DNA of 64,000 nucleotides from Piezodorus guildinii (taxonomy: Eukaryota; Arthropoda; Insecta; Hemiptera; Pentatomidae), in assembly GCA_023052935.1 (NCBI GenBank), contig CM041295.1, forward strand, positions 19,716,880 to 19,780,879. The letters are read 5' to 3'. Positions within the stretch are counted from its first letter, which is position 1, and each line of letters opens with the position of its first letter. Below are positions 43,140 to 55,112 of this stretch, one piece after another. Below the pieces are notes generated by a model. The model made no database searches, was not told the origin of the DNA, and was given only the letters and a program-made list of their open reading frames with translations. A program made the translations under genes and the position numbers.

Positions 43140-44203
43140 GGCACCCAGGACTGTTGTACAAACTCCGTAAATTCCTTCCTCCCACATATTTCCTGATTCT
43201 TCAATCCTACCTCTCTGATAGATCCTTCAAAATTAATCACAATAGTTCCTATTCATCCCTTTATACACAGACTGCTGGTGTTCCTCAAGGCAGTATTCTA
43301 GGACCCATTCTATACACAGTATATACAGCTGATATCCCAACCCATCCTAACACTTTCCTTTCTACCTATGCTGATGACACCTGCGTGTTATCAGTTCATA
43401 AAGATCCATTTGTTGCTTCAAATACCCTTCAAGCCCACATCAAAGACCTAGAAGTATGGTGTCAGAACTGGAGAATAAAAATAAATTCCAACAAGTCCCA
43501 TCAAATAACCTTTACCCTTCGCCGTAAACCTTTGACTTCCTGCCCTAAAGTATCCTTTAATAACACTCAACTAGTTCCTGTTGAACAGATCCGATACCTA
43601 GGACTTCTTCTTGACAAACGCCTAACTTGGAATCCACATACACGACTAAAACGACAAGAAACTGCTCGCCGCTTTAGGCTACTTCAACACTTACTAGACA
43701 AACGATCAAACCTTCCTCTTAACTACAAAAGGCTCATCTACATGACTATTATAAGACCAATCTGGACTTACGGAGTAGAGCTTTGGGGCTCTACTAAACC
43801 ATCAAATTCTTCCCGCATCCAATCCTTACAATCCAAAATCCTTCGTAAAATCCTCAACGCTCCTTACTTTGTCACGAATAAACTTATCCATAAAGACCTT
43901 AATGTTCCCTATGTTACTGATTTGGCCCAGACCAGGTATCAATCCTTTCATGACAAACTCCATTCTCACTCTAACCCACTAGTTTCAATCCTGTCTTCCT
44001 CTTCAATTCCGGATAATCCTCCGAGGCGCCTGAAAAGGAAATGGCCCCGGGACCTTCTAGTTTAAAATATTTTTAGAGTGCTGCCACTGGGTAGTGTCTC
44101 TACATGTTTTTCATGACAGTTTTGTATATTACCATCACATTTACTAGATGTATTTTTATTTAATACAGTTGTAAATATCAATAAATATGTTTAAAAAAAA
44201 TAA
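43140..44203 (+). mobile_element. Jockey insertion (family J, copy 8) with exact 13-bp TSD
   Basis: A 5'-truncated copy of 1,064 bp. The exact 13-bp repeat 'taatgttttagta' flanks it (43,127-43,139 and 44,204-44,216), and it ends in an A-rich tail. It contains a 303-codon frame, then a 3' UTR with 'gggtagtgtctctacatg' and 'aatacagttgtaaatatc', which defines family J. Confidence 0.92.
43154..44065 (+). pseudogene. Jockey ORF2 C-terminal half, open frame
   Basis: An intact 303-codon frame of a truncated ORF2. In order it holds: the palm stretch YFLILQSYLSDRSFKINH; PQGSILGPILYTVYTADIP (residues 45-65); the catalytic STYADDTCVL box (residues 75-85); NSNKSHQITFTLRRKP; QIRYLGLLLDKRLTWNPHTR; the thumb helices LIYMTIIRPIWTYGVELWG and SKILRKILNAPYFVTN; and the end PPRRLKRKWPRDLLV. 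RT motif A and everything upstream are missing, and the ATG is an internal methionine, so no active enzyme is expected. It is the best reference for family J in this window. Confidence 0.9.
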
Positions 44204-44514
44204 TAATGTTTTAGTATGATTTAGAACGAAACTAAATGTGTAATTAGTACGTTAAGAAATTAATATAATTTCTAAATCGCTTTATTAAAGGACTTAAATA
44301 TTCATTAGATAAAATCAAATTTAAGATTCAGATAAAACTAAATGAGGAGAATATAAATATGTAAAAATATCAATTTCGTAAAAAATGTCCTTTAGTACCT
44401 TTTGGAAATCAACGTCTCTATTGTACACCTAGTCACGATTTCCTCAAATAAAAAGAAGATTATTTTGATTAAACTCGCTAAATCGATTTAAAATCTAATA
44501 GGCTTTAATATCAT

Positions 44515-44562
44515 GATTTAAACAGTTTATCAAATTTACTTGTTATACAGTTGTAAATTCTA

Positions 44563-44630
<68 letters not shown>
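44515..44630 (+). repeat. Jockey tail scrap running into (AT)n
   Basis: 'ttatacagttgtaaattcta' matches the last bases of the family J 3' UTR and goes straight into about 30 AT units (44,570-44,629), where an A-tail would be expected. Confidence 0.7.
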
Positions 44631-44632
<2 letters not shown>

Positions 44633-45257
44633 AGTTTGAAGTAAGGAGTAATTTAGTTTATTTTTTAAATTATTAACCTTCTGTCATAGTTAAATGGAGT
44701 AAAAAAAGTCATGTTAACTAAATGGAAACGTTTACAATTTATTTCATGTGAGAAGTTAAGTAAAATTTGAGTTATATGAGCACTAGATTTTTTTTTTTTT
44801 ATAAATACTAGGAAACTTTCAAATTATTGACGTGATAGAAAATTGTAGTTCTGAAAACTTCGTTTATTTGCGGCTTTTTTAATACATTTATAATTAAGCT
44901 TTAATATGATTAATAACGAGATATCGTTAGTAAAGAATTTAATTAAAATGAGCAAAAAAATATGTCTAACCAAAGGCTTCTCAGAAGTCGGTAAATGGAA
45001 ACTCAGTTAAAATTTTCTTTGAAGCAATTTCATTTACTCATCAAAATTAAAAGTAATTAACAAGAACTTTGATATGGAATCTAAGGAGCGATACTTATCC
45101 TTATCTCATCGTTTACTAGTTTTTTAGGAAATGAATAATAAGCAATTTAGCTAGCTGCATCAAGTTATATATTTTTAAATATAAATAAACAGTCTTTAAA
45201 ATACGAAAATCGAGAATATCATTAGAAATTAGAAATAGTAAAATTAGTTATTTTTTA
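44631..45257. other. No gene seen
   Basis: AT-rich, no repeat or ORF recognised. Confidence 0.4.
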
Positions 45258-45668
45258 AAATTATTTATTGATATTTACAACTCTATTGTACAACACATCT
45301 AGTATATAGGCCAACAAAAAAATAGGCATAAACAAGACATGTAGAGAAGCTACCCAGCGGCAGCTCAAAAAAAATTTTAAACTAGAAGGTCTCAAGGCCA
45401 TCTTCTTTTCAGACGCCTCGGAGGATTATCAGGAATTGAAGTGGAAGAAAGGATTGGTAACTAGAGGATTAAAGTGGAATTGGAGTTTGTCATGAAAGGA
45501 ATCATACCTGGTTCGGGCCAAATCAGCAACATACGGAATATAAGGTCTTTATGGATCATTTATTTCGTTACAAAGTAAGCAGCATTGATGATTTTACAAA
45601 GGATTTTGGATTGGAGGATTGGAGGAAGAATTAGATGGTTTATAGAGCCCCAAAGCTCTACTCCGAAC
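45258..45668 (-). mobile_element. Jockey 3' end (family J, copy 9)
   Basis: Complement of the family J 3' UTR ('gatatttacaactctattgt', 'aagctacccagcggcag') and of the last ORF2 codons, up to 'agagccccaaagctctactc'. Frames are broken and the poly-A tail has been lost. Confidence 0.8.
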
Positions 45669-46267
45669 TTTTTAGTTGATTTTTTTTCACATTAAAAATC
45701 TTCCAGAATTCTATGTTAATTCATTTAATGTAACTTTATGCTAATTGAACGATACTACAGTAGAAGTCCTAAATTTTGCATATCCAGGTTTAATAAGGTA
45801 AGCGATCTTTTAGAAGTACTTAACATCGCACAGGCTCAGAACCACCATTTCACGTCCCCTACGAAGAATAGCATAACAAAGGTTTTTTTTTTTACACCCT
45901 TTAAAAAATCCTAGAGCCATCTGCCGGGTTTGTATACGATACTTTGGGCATAGAAGGTTGTTATCTCTAGCGATTACATCACACTTGACACAAGAATTAT
46001 TTTTTTACTGTATTAGTTATTATATGTAAAACAGATTTAGCATGGTTTGGGCACGTTTTGAAAATAAAAACGAAAAAAATAATTAGAAATATTAGAGATA
46101 TATCGTTTTAAAATAAACAGTGGTGATTGACTATTTTCCTTTGAATTATTTATTGCTTTTATTATTAGTTAATTGTCAAATATACAAACAGTTATACTCT
46201 AATATATTTTTTTGAAGAAATGAACCACTGTGAAATAATTTGCAGCATTTTTTACCTTCACACAGTT
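45669..46267. other. No gene; family B piece at 46.1 kb
   Basis: 46,095-46,260 matches family B ('cagtggtgattgactatttt', 'cctttgaattatttattgc'). The remainder has no recognised content. Confidence 0.45.
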
Positions 46268-46283
46268 AGAATTAACTTATAAT

Positions 46284-47188
46284 AATAATAATAATAGGCT
46301 TACCGAACCCGAAGGTTCGATGCCGATACCACCATATTCCGTCTACACAGACTCGTCCAATGTTCTCCGTTCAAACACAAACCCCCAAGATCAGCCTTGA
46401 CGCAATCCTCCCATGGACGCTTCGGCCTGCCTTTCGGACGCCTACCAGTCGGATCAGCAAATACCAACTTTCTCGGAATCCGTTCCTCACCGAGCCCAAC
46501 AATTTTACTCGCCCATTTCAGTCTCCGCGACGCTATCAACTCAATTATATTCACAGGGTACAAGTTCCTCAATTCCGCGTTGTTCAACCTTCTAAACTCC
46601 CCAGTGCCCTCATCTCTCTTCGGGCCGAATATTTTAAGCAGTACCTTATTTTCGAAAACCTTAAGCCGTTGTTCATCCTTCAAAGTAAGCGGCCACGTTT
46701 CACATCCGTAAAGAACCGTTAAAAGAATAATAATTTTATAAATTCTGACCTTTAAGTTTTTAGATAGAAGCCGCGAACTAAGTAACTTAGCAACTGAATA
46801 ATAACACGCATTTCCCACCTTTAACCGGGGCTTTATTTCTTCCTGGATTTCATTTTTTCTTGTTATCATTGACCCTAAATACTTGAATTTCTCTACGTGT
46901 TCAAAAGTATGCCCTGATATATCAATACCACCAAGATCGCCACCGTTTCTGCTACTAATGATATATTTCGTCTTATCGGTATTTAATTCGAGTCCTATTT
47001 CTTTACCGGTTTTTATTAACACACTTGTATTTAGTTGTATGGTTTCCCTGTCTTCACCTAGCAGTACCAAATCATCGGCATACCCCAAAACCGGAATCTT
47101 GTCCCACCCATATTTAAGCCTTTCTCGGTATACATCACATTTTCTATGAAATATTCTAAAGCTATATTAAACAAAACAGGTGAAAGGG
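46284..47188 (-). mobile_element. RTE-like LINE, 5' truncated, exact 16-bp TSD
   Basis: The exact direct repeat 'agaattaacttataat' flanks it (46,268-46,283 and 47,189-47,204). On the minus strand the element starts inside RT (a 'LSPVLFNIALEYF'-like stretch, in another frame than the long ORF) and ends in a (TAT)n-type simple tail, characteristic of RTE-like elements. A related copy with the same tail is at 57.5 kb. Confidence 0.88.
46300..47088 (-). pseudogene. RTE-like RT C-terminal ORF
   Basis: A 262-codon frame begins at the catalytic box MGYADDLVLLGED, with KTGKEIGLELNTDKTKY and KFKYLGSMITRKNE following. The block VRIYKIIILLTVLYGCETWP lies near residue 120, RRLKWASKIVGLGEERIPRK near 190, and GRPKRPWEDCVKADL near 225. 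This is the standard C-terminal order for RTE-type and related endonuclease/RT proteins. A frameshift lies just upstream, at the YADD box. The fragment lacks endonuclease and most of RT, so it is inactive despite its open frame. Confidence 0.88.
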
Positions 47189-47204
47189 AGAATTAACTTA
47201 TAAT

Positions 47205-47696
47205 ACGTCATATTTTCTTTTTAAATATCTGAAATTTTATCGGCATCATAACCATGGAAGAGTTTTAGTAAAAATTAAAATTTCTAACCCGCCTTAATAC
47301 CCTAACCGTTTCATTAAATAAGGTATCATTTTGTGCAAGGACCTAAGCCCATTACTTAAGACTTCATCTCGGCAACTCATCAAAGATAGGAGGAAAGAGG
47401 AAATTGCACGGCGGTTCAAACTACCTCAACATTTACTTAAGAAACGTTAGTAACTTCTAGCTGGAGTATTACGTAAAAACTGGGAGAGTTGAAGCGATGA
47501 GGTTTAATGAAACCGTTTAATAACACCAAATAAAAACTCCCTCATTCTACCTTGAAAATATTCTACTTTAATGTAATTATTCTCATTTCCGGTAATTCCT
47601 ATTCAACCTGGGCCAGTTTCATTTTTAAACTGTTAATTATCATATTCTTTCATAGTATTTTTCTTTACTTTTTTTTTTAAATTTCGCTATAATAGA
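47205..47696. other. No gene; faint LINE scrap possible
   Basis: 47,390-47,460 ('ggcggttcaaactacctcaa', 'cttaagaaacg') resembles the family J stretch around 'tttaggctacttcaacactt'; too short for a firm call. Confidence 0.35.
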
Positions 47697-48431
47697 AGAT
47701 CCGAACTTGAATGAAACATATTTTATAACAAATTTAGTATATTAGGAAATATGTAAGAATGGGTTGCCTAAAAAAATCCTGGACAGACTATTTTAAATAT
47801 TTTTTTTTTAATAATTTTTAATTAAATGTTGCAACATCATGATAATAAGAAATACCCTGTAATTTGATATTTTTGTAAAAAATGGTCCTGTAATTTTATA
47901 TGGGATATCAAACTTATATTCAATGTCCGATTACGTGCGGCTGCAATGTTGGGTCCTTTATTATTACACGCTATACTCAACTCGGATCTCTGTCAAGCAT
48001 TTCCACTCGCGTCAAAATTTAATCTTTAAAATTCGGCAACCTAGATTAGGACCAAGTTTTTGCAGGCAACCCTATATCAATGTGTTTGCAATAAAACAAC
48101 GCTTATATTGATATAATTTTTTTCTATTATCAAGCCGGTGCAGATAACTGATGTTGACATACCCGCTTTTACCTGACAACCGATAGTTTGTCCAGGAAAA
48201 GATTAGGCAACCCGACGGCTGCAAATTCTATACCTTTCATACTTTAAGTCAGGGTAAAAGTTTTCTTATTATCATGATGTTGCAACATTTAATTAAAAAT
48301 AATTTAAAAAAAAAAATTAAAAATAGTCTGTCCAGGATTATTTTAGGCAACCCATTCTTATACTAAATTTGTTATAAAATATTTTTCATTCTATTATCAG
48401 CTCGGTGCAGATCGTTTCAAGTTCGGATATT
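47697..48431. repeat. Inverted-repeat element, 735 bp
   Basis: The left arm (47,697-47,855) is the mirrored counterpart of the right arm (48,265-48,431). They share 'atccgaacttgaa' at the outer ends, then 'ataacaaatttagtat', 'aagaatgggttgcctaaa', 'tcctggacagactatttt' and 'aaatgttgcaacatcatgat'. The central part contains another mirrored 'tgtccaggaaaagattaggc' near 48,191. No ORF. It looks like a non-autonomous long-TIR DNA element. Target duplication not determined. Confidence 0.7.
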
Positions 48432-49042
48432 AGACTACTGACCTATTTATAATATATACACAAAGGGAAAGTATTCCATTTACCAACTATTTATGACATT
48501 TTTTTTTCTCTTGCTGTCTTCAATATTTCCCGTCTTGATTTACAAGATAAAAATTCAATTTATTCAAATCTGATCTATCGGCGGGAACACATATCTAGGA
48601 TAAAGAAATAAAACGTATATATTTCAAGATGAAATAGTCTAATATACACGATCAATAGTGTAAATATAAACATTTGCCATATTACTAAAACATAATAAGA
48701 GACCATATTATTTGTCCTAACCATTCAATATAATTATACATATTAAAGTATTAATGACTATACATTAAGAAATATCAAATCTGTGATAAAATATCGTTGC
48801 AATAGTCTGAAAATGATTCCCAAAATTCCTTGCTGTAGGAGGTTTTTTTGTTTGTGTGGTAATTCCAGCTCAAGAACTAACTAAAACTAAAATTTCCTTA
48901 TATATAATACAACTCTATGTCTCTCTCGGATGTTACAGCAATTTTTTTGTTACTAAAATCAACGAATCAATGTATACAATACCACTTCATATAATGCACT
49001 TCCGACCGTTTTACGATTTCCCCAAAAACGGTTCTAATTATT
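48432..49042. other. No gene; diverged family A words
   Basis: 48,830-49,040 contains diverged minus-strand family A words ('ctcggatgttacagcaat'). Otherwise AT-rich. Confidence 0.4.
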
Positions 49043-49560
49043 TATTTCACTTACCTATATATGAAATAAATAGTAAGGCTAAGGATTGTTCGAATTCCAG
49101 TTTTCAACGTAAATACACGTATTTAGGGTCCCCTGAGTCCAAATAACCAAGTCCCGCAAAAAGGTCTGTGTGTGTGTGTGTGTGTGTGTGTGTTGTGTGG
49201 TAACTCCCGTGTGTAAACGAAAAGTCCTATGAAACTGAAATTTCATATTTAAGACAACTATACGCCCGAGATGTTACAAAAACCTTTTCATCAAAATCAG
49301 CGAACCAGAAGAGCCACTTTATACCATGCATTTTTTTTCAAAAACGGCTTTAACAAGTTCTATTAAACTCGGTATATCGATGTAAAATTTAATCGACTTT
49401 AATATGATGTAGGTTTCATTCTCATTGAAATAGTCATAAATTCCTAAACCGGGCTTAAATGCCGATAGTTAGGTAAATTAAAATAGTTAAAAAATTAATC
49501 ATTTCATGTTGTTAGTATTGATAAAAAAACGGCTAGATATGTATGTTAGATGAACTAAGA
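49043..49560 (-). repeat. Family A copy with expanded (GT)n
   Basis: It starts 'tttcacttacctatatatg' and follows the minus-strand family A order to 'ttgataaaaaaacggctag'. The internal 'tctgtgtggtaactc' site is expanded to a (GT)n tract of about 13 units (49,166-49,193). Confidence 0.82.
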
Positions 49561-49599
49561 ATGAATGATATAGTCTGAATGATATAGATGAATAAATAA

Positions 49600-50535
49600 A
49601 TAATTAATTTCGGTTAAATTTATATAAATAATAATTCGGCTCACAAATAGCAATTATATAGCGTTTTTAAATTAGCAGTGGTGAAAGACCGTTTTCCTTT
49701 GAATTATAATTTGCTTTAATTGCCATAATTATCTTGCTTTAATGTAACTTTAATGATATAGATTTTTTAAAAATAGCTATAACATATTTTATCATATATA
49801 TAAAACGGGAAAAGGTATACTTATATATTTGAATTTATTCATTTCCGATTTCATGCAATTTGACTTAATCATTATTTTCTGTATATATTGTATGGGTGTG
49901 TATCACAACACTATTAATACTGTTCATTATGAAACAAATTGTAAAAAATCACAATAAATAAATAAAAAAATATTTCTCGAATTATGAACTTGATCTAGTT
50001 TTTCGTTTATGTATTTAGTTATAAATAATTGATTAAATTACAGAGTAACTCAATAATAATTAATTACCTATACTGCTGTATAATGATTGAGCTCAACTAA
50101 TGCGCTCTGCCATTTGTACTTCGCTCCGGGAAGGATTTCACAATTTCCGATTTCGGAATTCCAAATTGATGTATAGTGTCACTCATTAATTTTACATAGG
50201 AATAATGCTATGATACTGTTGGATATAATTAATTTCAAATTGTTATACACGGCGCGGATGATTCGGTTGGTTGACGAGCCCAAATAAGTAATAAAATATG
50301 TCATAGTCCTATATATAAAAAGCGGGAAATTATTAAACAATAGTTTATTATTTCCAAATAACTATATTAGGACATAATTGTTTATAGACAGTTACAAATA
50401 TATGAAAAGCAATAAATAATTCAAAGGAAAATGTTCTTTCACCACTGCTAAGTTTAAAACTAGATATCTGCTATTTCTGAGCCGATTTATTATTTATATA
50501 AATATAACCGGATTAATTATTTATTTGGTAATTAT
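49600..50535. repeat. Family B element with long inverted arms
   Basis: The arm at about 49,600-49,760 mirrors about 50,375-50,535: 'atttatataaataataa', 'tcggctcacaaatagcaa' (complement 'gctatttctgagccga'), and 'cagtggtgaaagaccgtttt'. About 600 bp of AT-rich DNA without an ORF separate the arms. Single-arm fragments at 40.0 and 46.1 kb show that it is interspersed. Confidence 0.65.
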
Positions 50536-51313
50536 TTATTAATTCGGCCAAACGGATTAATTTTTAATCGTTATTCGGGTCGTTAGGGGAGTAATATTTT
50601 ATTTTATTTTTTGGTTGTTCATTATTGAAAATAATAATATAAAAGCATTTATACTAGTCTTATTTGCTATTTATTTTAAACTTAGAAACGCTATTCTCTT
50701 TAGGAAAGAGCTTTTTTTGTTTTGTAGGAAATTTCATTCGCTATGAAATAGCTCTACCAGCAGAAATAATTAATTTTTAGTCGTTTATTGACCTTTACTG
50801 ATTCTTAAACTATAAACATATTTATTTCTATCTACGAAAATAATGTACTTACATGGGTGTATATAGGCAATAAGTATTTTTTTTCTGTCTTTACTGATTA
50901 TAAAACTCTATACATGTATAGAATTTACTGCTAAAATAGACCCAATTAAATAGTTTAGACTCTGCAATATAGTATAATACCAAGGATAGTTTAATTTTTA
51001 TCAATTTTTTTCACCCGAAATTGGGTTATCTGCGGAGTTTTTTTGAATGACTAAGGATTTGAAACACTGTGCGGTGTGCTGGCGACGGGGGACAAACGGG
51101 GGATATTTTTTATATTCGTTATTCGTGATCTAAGTATCTTGAAACGTAAGTTCTCAAATTTAGAGAGGAGATATTTTTTTATTAAAATAAACCAAAATCA
51201 AACAGATATTTTCAACAAAACTTTGGTTCAATTTCCCTCCTTAATAAACAGATGTATTAATATAGAGGTAAATGGATGCAAAAGTATCAAGTAATTTAAA
51301 TCCTTAATCATTT
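50536..51313. other. No gene seen
   Basis: The open frame 51,076-51,294 is AT-driven and not convincing. No repeat recognised. Confidence 0.4.
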
Positions 51314-52223
51314 AAAAAAAAATCTGGTGTGGGCTACACACGACTTTCACTTACCTCCGTTTTTAGAATAAATTAAAGAATTTTTAAATACAGTTAGAGA
51401 TAAAAATGAGTGAAACCATTACAGAATTAATTAAATGGAATTTCTATAGAAACATGTGTTTTATTAAAAAAATCTATTACATTATTATCTGAAATAATCA
51501 CTTAGTTTTATCGGCTTTTCATTACTCTCTACTAACTTTTAAAAGCTTGTGTATGAGATAATATTTTTTTTTAAATCTCAAGCTTTCTAACGGTATATCA
51601 TACATGTATATTACTGTTCTTATGTTCAAAAAAAAAATAAATAAATTGCATAAAAAATTTATTTTTTCAGTTTTCTCCTTTATTCGATACCCAAGAATTC
51701 ATTCAATTTATATATTTACCTGTTTTCCATCAGTGGTAACAAGATAATATAGTTATTTTTATAGAATCAACAAAATTAAAGGCACTTTAGAGAAAGAAAA
51801 TTTTAAATATCGGCATTTAAGCCCTGTCAGACCATATTAATTCAAATGAAACCTAAATGATATTAAAGCACATTAAATTTTATATCGATATAGCGAGTGT
51901 AAACAAAATCGTCGGAAATGTTTTTGAGAAAATCGAAATAAGGTGCAAAATGCATGGTATAATGTGGCTCTTCTGGTAAGCTGATTTTGATGAAAAAGAT
52001 TTTGTAACGTCTCGGGCGTATAGTTGTCTTAATTATGAAATTTCAGTTTCATAGGACTTACCGTTTTCGCCCGGGAGTTACCACACACACAGACCTTTTT
52101 GCGGGACTTGGTTATTTAGACTCAGGGGACCCTAAAATGTGCATTTCCGTTAAAAACTGGAATTCAAAAATTTTCACGATCACAATACTTTCCCTTACTA
52201 TATATAGTAAGTGAAAGTAAAAA
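51314..52223 (+). repeat. Family A, complete copy 2
   Basis: About 910 bp, from 'aaaaatctggtgtgggctac' to 'gtaagtgaaagtaaaaat'. The subterminal 12-mers 'actttcacttac' (51,343-51,354) and 'gtaagtgaaagt' (52,207-52,218) are exact and inverted, as in the 28.6 kb copy. Internal order identical. Confidence 0.85.
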
Positions 52224-52550
52224 TATGGAAGAGAAAAGTTTATTCATAATAATGCCATCATCACTGATTTCTTATTAGAATAAAAAGCATTAGCTAAGTA
52301 TGGTATAGCCCAGTTTATTTTACGATGGTAGTAGATCGCATTTAAATAAATAGCCTATTATTTAGATGGAATCGGATTTCCATAAGCCTTTAAACGCACA
52401 TGATAATATGCAGAAGTGCTTGACGCCAGATAATACAGGCTACTGGGAACCTGCCAATGTTTTAACACATCCCTATAGCAATATATCATGTAGGGATTTT
52501 AGCTAAAAACAATAAATATAGACTATGAGGATGTTCCTATTGTTAAATTA
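52224..52550. other. No gene seen
   Basis: Spacer between two family A copies; no ORF or match. Confidence 0.4.
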
Positions 52551-54012
52551 AAAATCTGGGGCGCAAAACACACGACATTTACTTAACTCCGTTCTTAAAA
52601 TCAATATAAAAATTTTCAAATAGTGTTAGATATGAAATATATAGTTCTTCTTCTTCTTCGTTCTTCCCTCAAATGGCGATGTCCAAGAGTAAAACTGTAA
52701 ACTCAATGGTCCTCTTGAGGTCCTCCAGATCACCATAGAGCTTAGTCACCAACTCGGTAGGTTTTGGCCAGATCCGCTTCCTGATGTCTTCTAGCTGAGG
52801 GCACGTCTGCAGGATGTGCTCTGCAGTCTGGTCACCGGTTCTACATCCGCAGAGGGAGCTTTCCCCGATGCCAAACTTTTTATAGAGGTTTGCCCTCATC
52901 CTGTTATGGCCAGTTCTGAGCCTGAAGAGCACAACTTGTTTCTTTCTACTCATTTTGTAGTAGGCGTCTTCTGGGTCGCAATTCGGGTGCAGGTCATTCC
53001 ATTTAGCGTTCACTGCAGCCCTATTTATTGATATCGCCTCCAGGAGGGTCTGGGTGCAGTTTGGTTGTGGTAGTGCTGCTCCTTCCTTTGCAAGATGGTC
53101 GGCTACTTCATTTCCGTACAGACCGCAGTGCCCTGGTATCCATTGCAGTACCACTTCACTATACTGCAATTGTAGATTTTGATAAATATAAAGTTGAAAA
53201 AATATATATTTAGTTAAGTGAAAGTAAAAAGGATTAAATTGAATTAAATTTTGTTTCGATAGAAACATTTGTTTCATTAAATTATAATTGATTATTATTA
53301 TCCACAAAAAAATCACTTAGTTTTATCGGCTTCTCATCATTTTACAACACTATGTATCAGATATATATATATTTTTTTTAAATACTTAGCTATGCAACGC
53401 AATATTGAAAATCTATAAAACTATTCTTGTGTTCAAAAACCCAAAAATTGAATCAAATATATTTGTGCACTATTCTCTTTTAGTTGTATATTAAATTCGC
53501 TCAACTTGAATATTCAGTCGTTATTTACCAATGCTAACAAAATGATATGCTTTTTTTATTTTTTTTTTTTTTAAATCGACAAAATTAAAGGTACTTTAGA
53601 TGAAGAAAATTTAAAATATCGCCATTTTAGCCCTATCAGACTATTTCAGTCAGAATGAAACCTACATCAAATTAAGACCCATTGAAATTTAAATCAATAT
53701 AGCGAGTTTATTCAAAATCGTAAAATTTGTTTTTGAGAAAATCGTTCTCCATAAAGTGGCACTTCTTGTTAGCTGAAAATTTTGCTGTAACATCTCGGGC
53801 ATATAGGCGTTTTAAATATAAAATTTCAGCTTCGTACGACTTTTTTTTTTTGCGTTAGACTTACCACATACCTTTTCGCGGGACTTGGTCATTTGGATTC
53901 AGGGGACCCTAAAAAGTGTATTTCTTGTGAAAACTGGAATTAGAAAATTTTCACGATCGCAATACTTTCACTTACTATATATTTCATATATTGTTCGGTG
54001 AAAGTAAAAAAA
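52551..54012 (+). repeat. Family A copy 3, interrupted by a LINE 3' end
   Basis: The 5' part (52,551-52,640) has 'aaaaatctggggcgcaaaac'. The remainder (about 53,180-54,012) runs in normal order to 'acgatcgcaatactttcac' and 'gtgaaagtaaaaa'. Around the insertion there is extra 3'-end-like sequence ('gttaagtgaaagtaaaaa' at 53,212), so a second family A end may be involved. Confidence 0.75.
52652..53180 (-). pseudogene. LINE 3' end: RNase H end and zinc-like tail, (GAA)n tail
   Basis: On the minus strand the sequence reads YSEVVLQWIPGHCGLYGNEV and ADHLAKEGA, which is the end of an RNase H domain with its His and Asp. Then follow KKQVVLFRLRTGHNRMRANL and a CGC...AEHILQTCPQLEDIR tail. The frame stops at 52,669. 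The 3' end is a (GAA)n-type simple tail ('gaagaagaagaagaac'), not poly-A, as in the tRNA SINE of this window. The upstream RT is missing. Confidence 0.85.
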
Positions 54013-54204
54013 ATATTTATACAATGTAAAAAAAAAAAAAAATAAAAACACCGCGTTTTGGGTCTTCATTATAGCTAAAATATAACAAAATGCAATGTAG
54101 GTGTTTGGTTATTAGATTAGCATAAAATTAACAGAATAAAAAACCAACGATATTGATAAGAAAGTAATGAGCGAAATAATATTAATAAACATCATAAGAA
54201 GAAT
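54013..54204. other. A-rich spacer
   Basis: A-runs and AT-rich sequence; nothing recognised. Confidence 0.35.
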
Positions 54205-54560
54205 AAATTAAGCTTCAATAGAAACATGTGTTTTATTAAATAATCTATTTTATTATTATCTACAACAATCAGTTTGTTTTATCGGCTTTCATCACTCTCT
54301 GTTAACTTTTGCGATTTCGTATATAAGATAATATTTTTTCTAAAATCTTTATCTTTCCAACGTTATATTATACATGTATATAATTATTCTTATGTTCAAA
54401 AACGCAAAAATTGTTCCTCCTTTATTTGGTTATTGGTTCGACCTTTATATTTACCCGTTTTTTATAAATACTAACAAGATGATATAGTTAATTTTTTCGA
54501 ATCTACCAAATCAAAGGTACTTTATGGAAAGAAAATTTAAAATAAGTAAATAAATCATAT
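54205..54560 (+). repeat. Family A partial copy
   Basis: 'aatagaaacatgtgttttat', 'ctttcatcactctctgttaa' and 'ccaacgttatattatacatg' in family A order. It ends at 'aaaatttaaaataag'. Confidence 0.75.
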
Positions 54561-55031
54561 TGTTAATAAGGTTGTTTTTTATATTTCACCGACGGATGTT
54601 ATTATTTATTTATATGGTTTCTTCCAAATCCCACCTCCCCCATCCTCCTATTCCCTGGCAGACCCTTCCTTGATTGCTTCCCTTTGGTATTACCAAGATT
54701 CAGTTTTTTTCACGTCCCAACCCTTCAATTTTTTCTTGGCCTCTCCACGCAGTAGCATCTGGTATCCGCAGATTTTCTTCTTTCTTCCTTATAGCTTTTA
54801 GAAGATTACGGACATTTTTATTTATTTGTGATGTATAAAATAGTTAATGCAATCATAAAGAATGTATCGCGCTTCTTACTTTTAGTTAAATACATATAAA
54901 ATATATAGTAAGGAAAAGTATTGCGATCGTGAAAATTTTCGTTCGTAAAACCTAAATGTATGGATGTTTGTTTATATTTTTATTATATTCAAAAACGAAA
55001 TTAGATACAAAATGTTACCATAAATTTTTCA

Positions 55032-55036
<5 letters not shown>
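54561..55036. other. C/T-rich stretch and family A scrap
   Basis: 54,600-54,790 is pyrimidine-rich ('cccacctcccccatcctcct') with no ORF. 54,893-54,945 is a minus-strand family A 3' scrap ('atatatagtaaggaaaagta'). Confidence 0.4.

Positions 55037-55110
<74 letters not shown>
55037..55110. repeat. (AT)n microsatellite left of PLE
   Basis: About 36 AT units directly upstream of the Penelope-like element. Confidence 0.95.

Positions 55111-55112
<2 letters not shown>

Noticed and set aside
42966..44420. TIR pair ('gacgttgatttccaaaagg') of a transposon containing the Jockey copy
   Set aside because: Only about 20 bp are shared and the distance is explained by the Jockey insertion with its own TSD; flanking sequence shows no further symmetry.
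46360..46722. Plus-strand ORFs of 60-120 codons over the RTE-like element
   Set aside because: Antisense shadows of the minus-strand RT frame, which has recognisable motifs.
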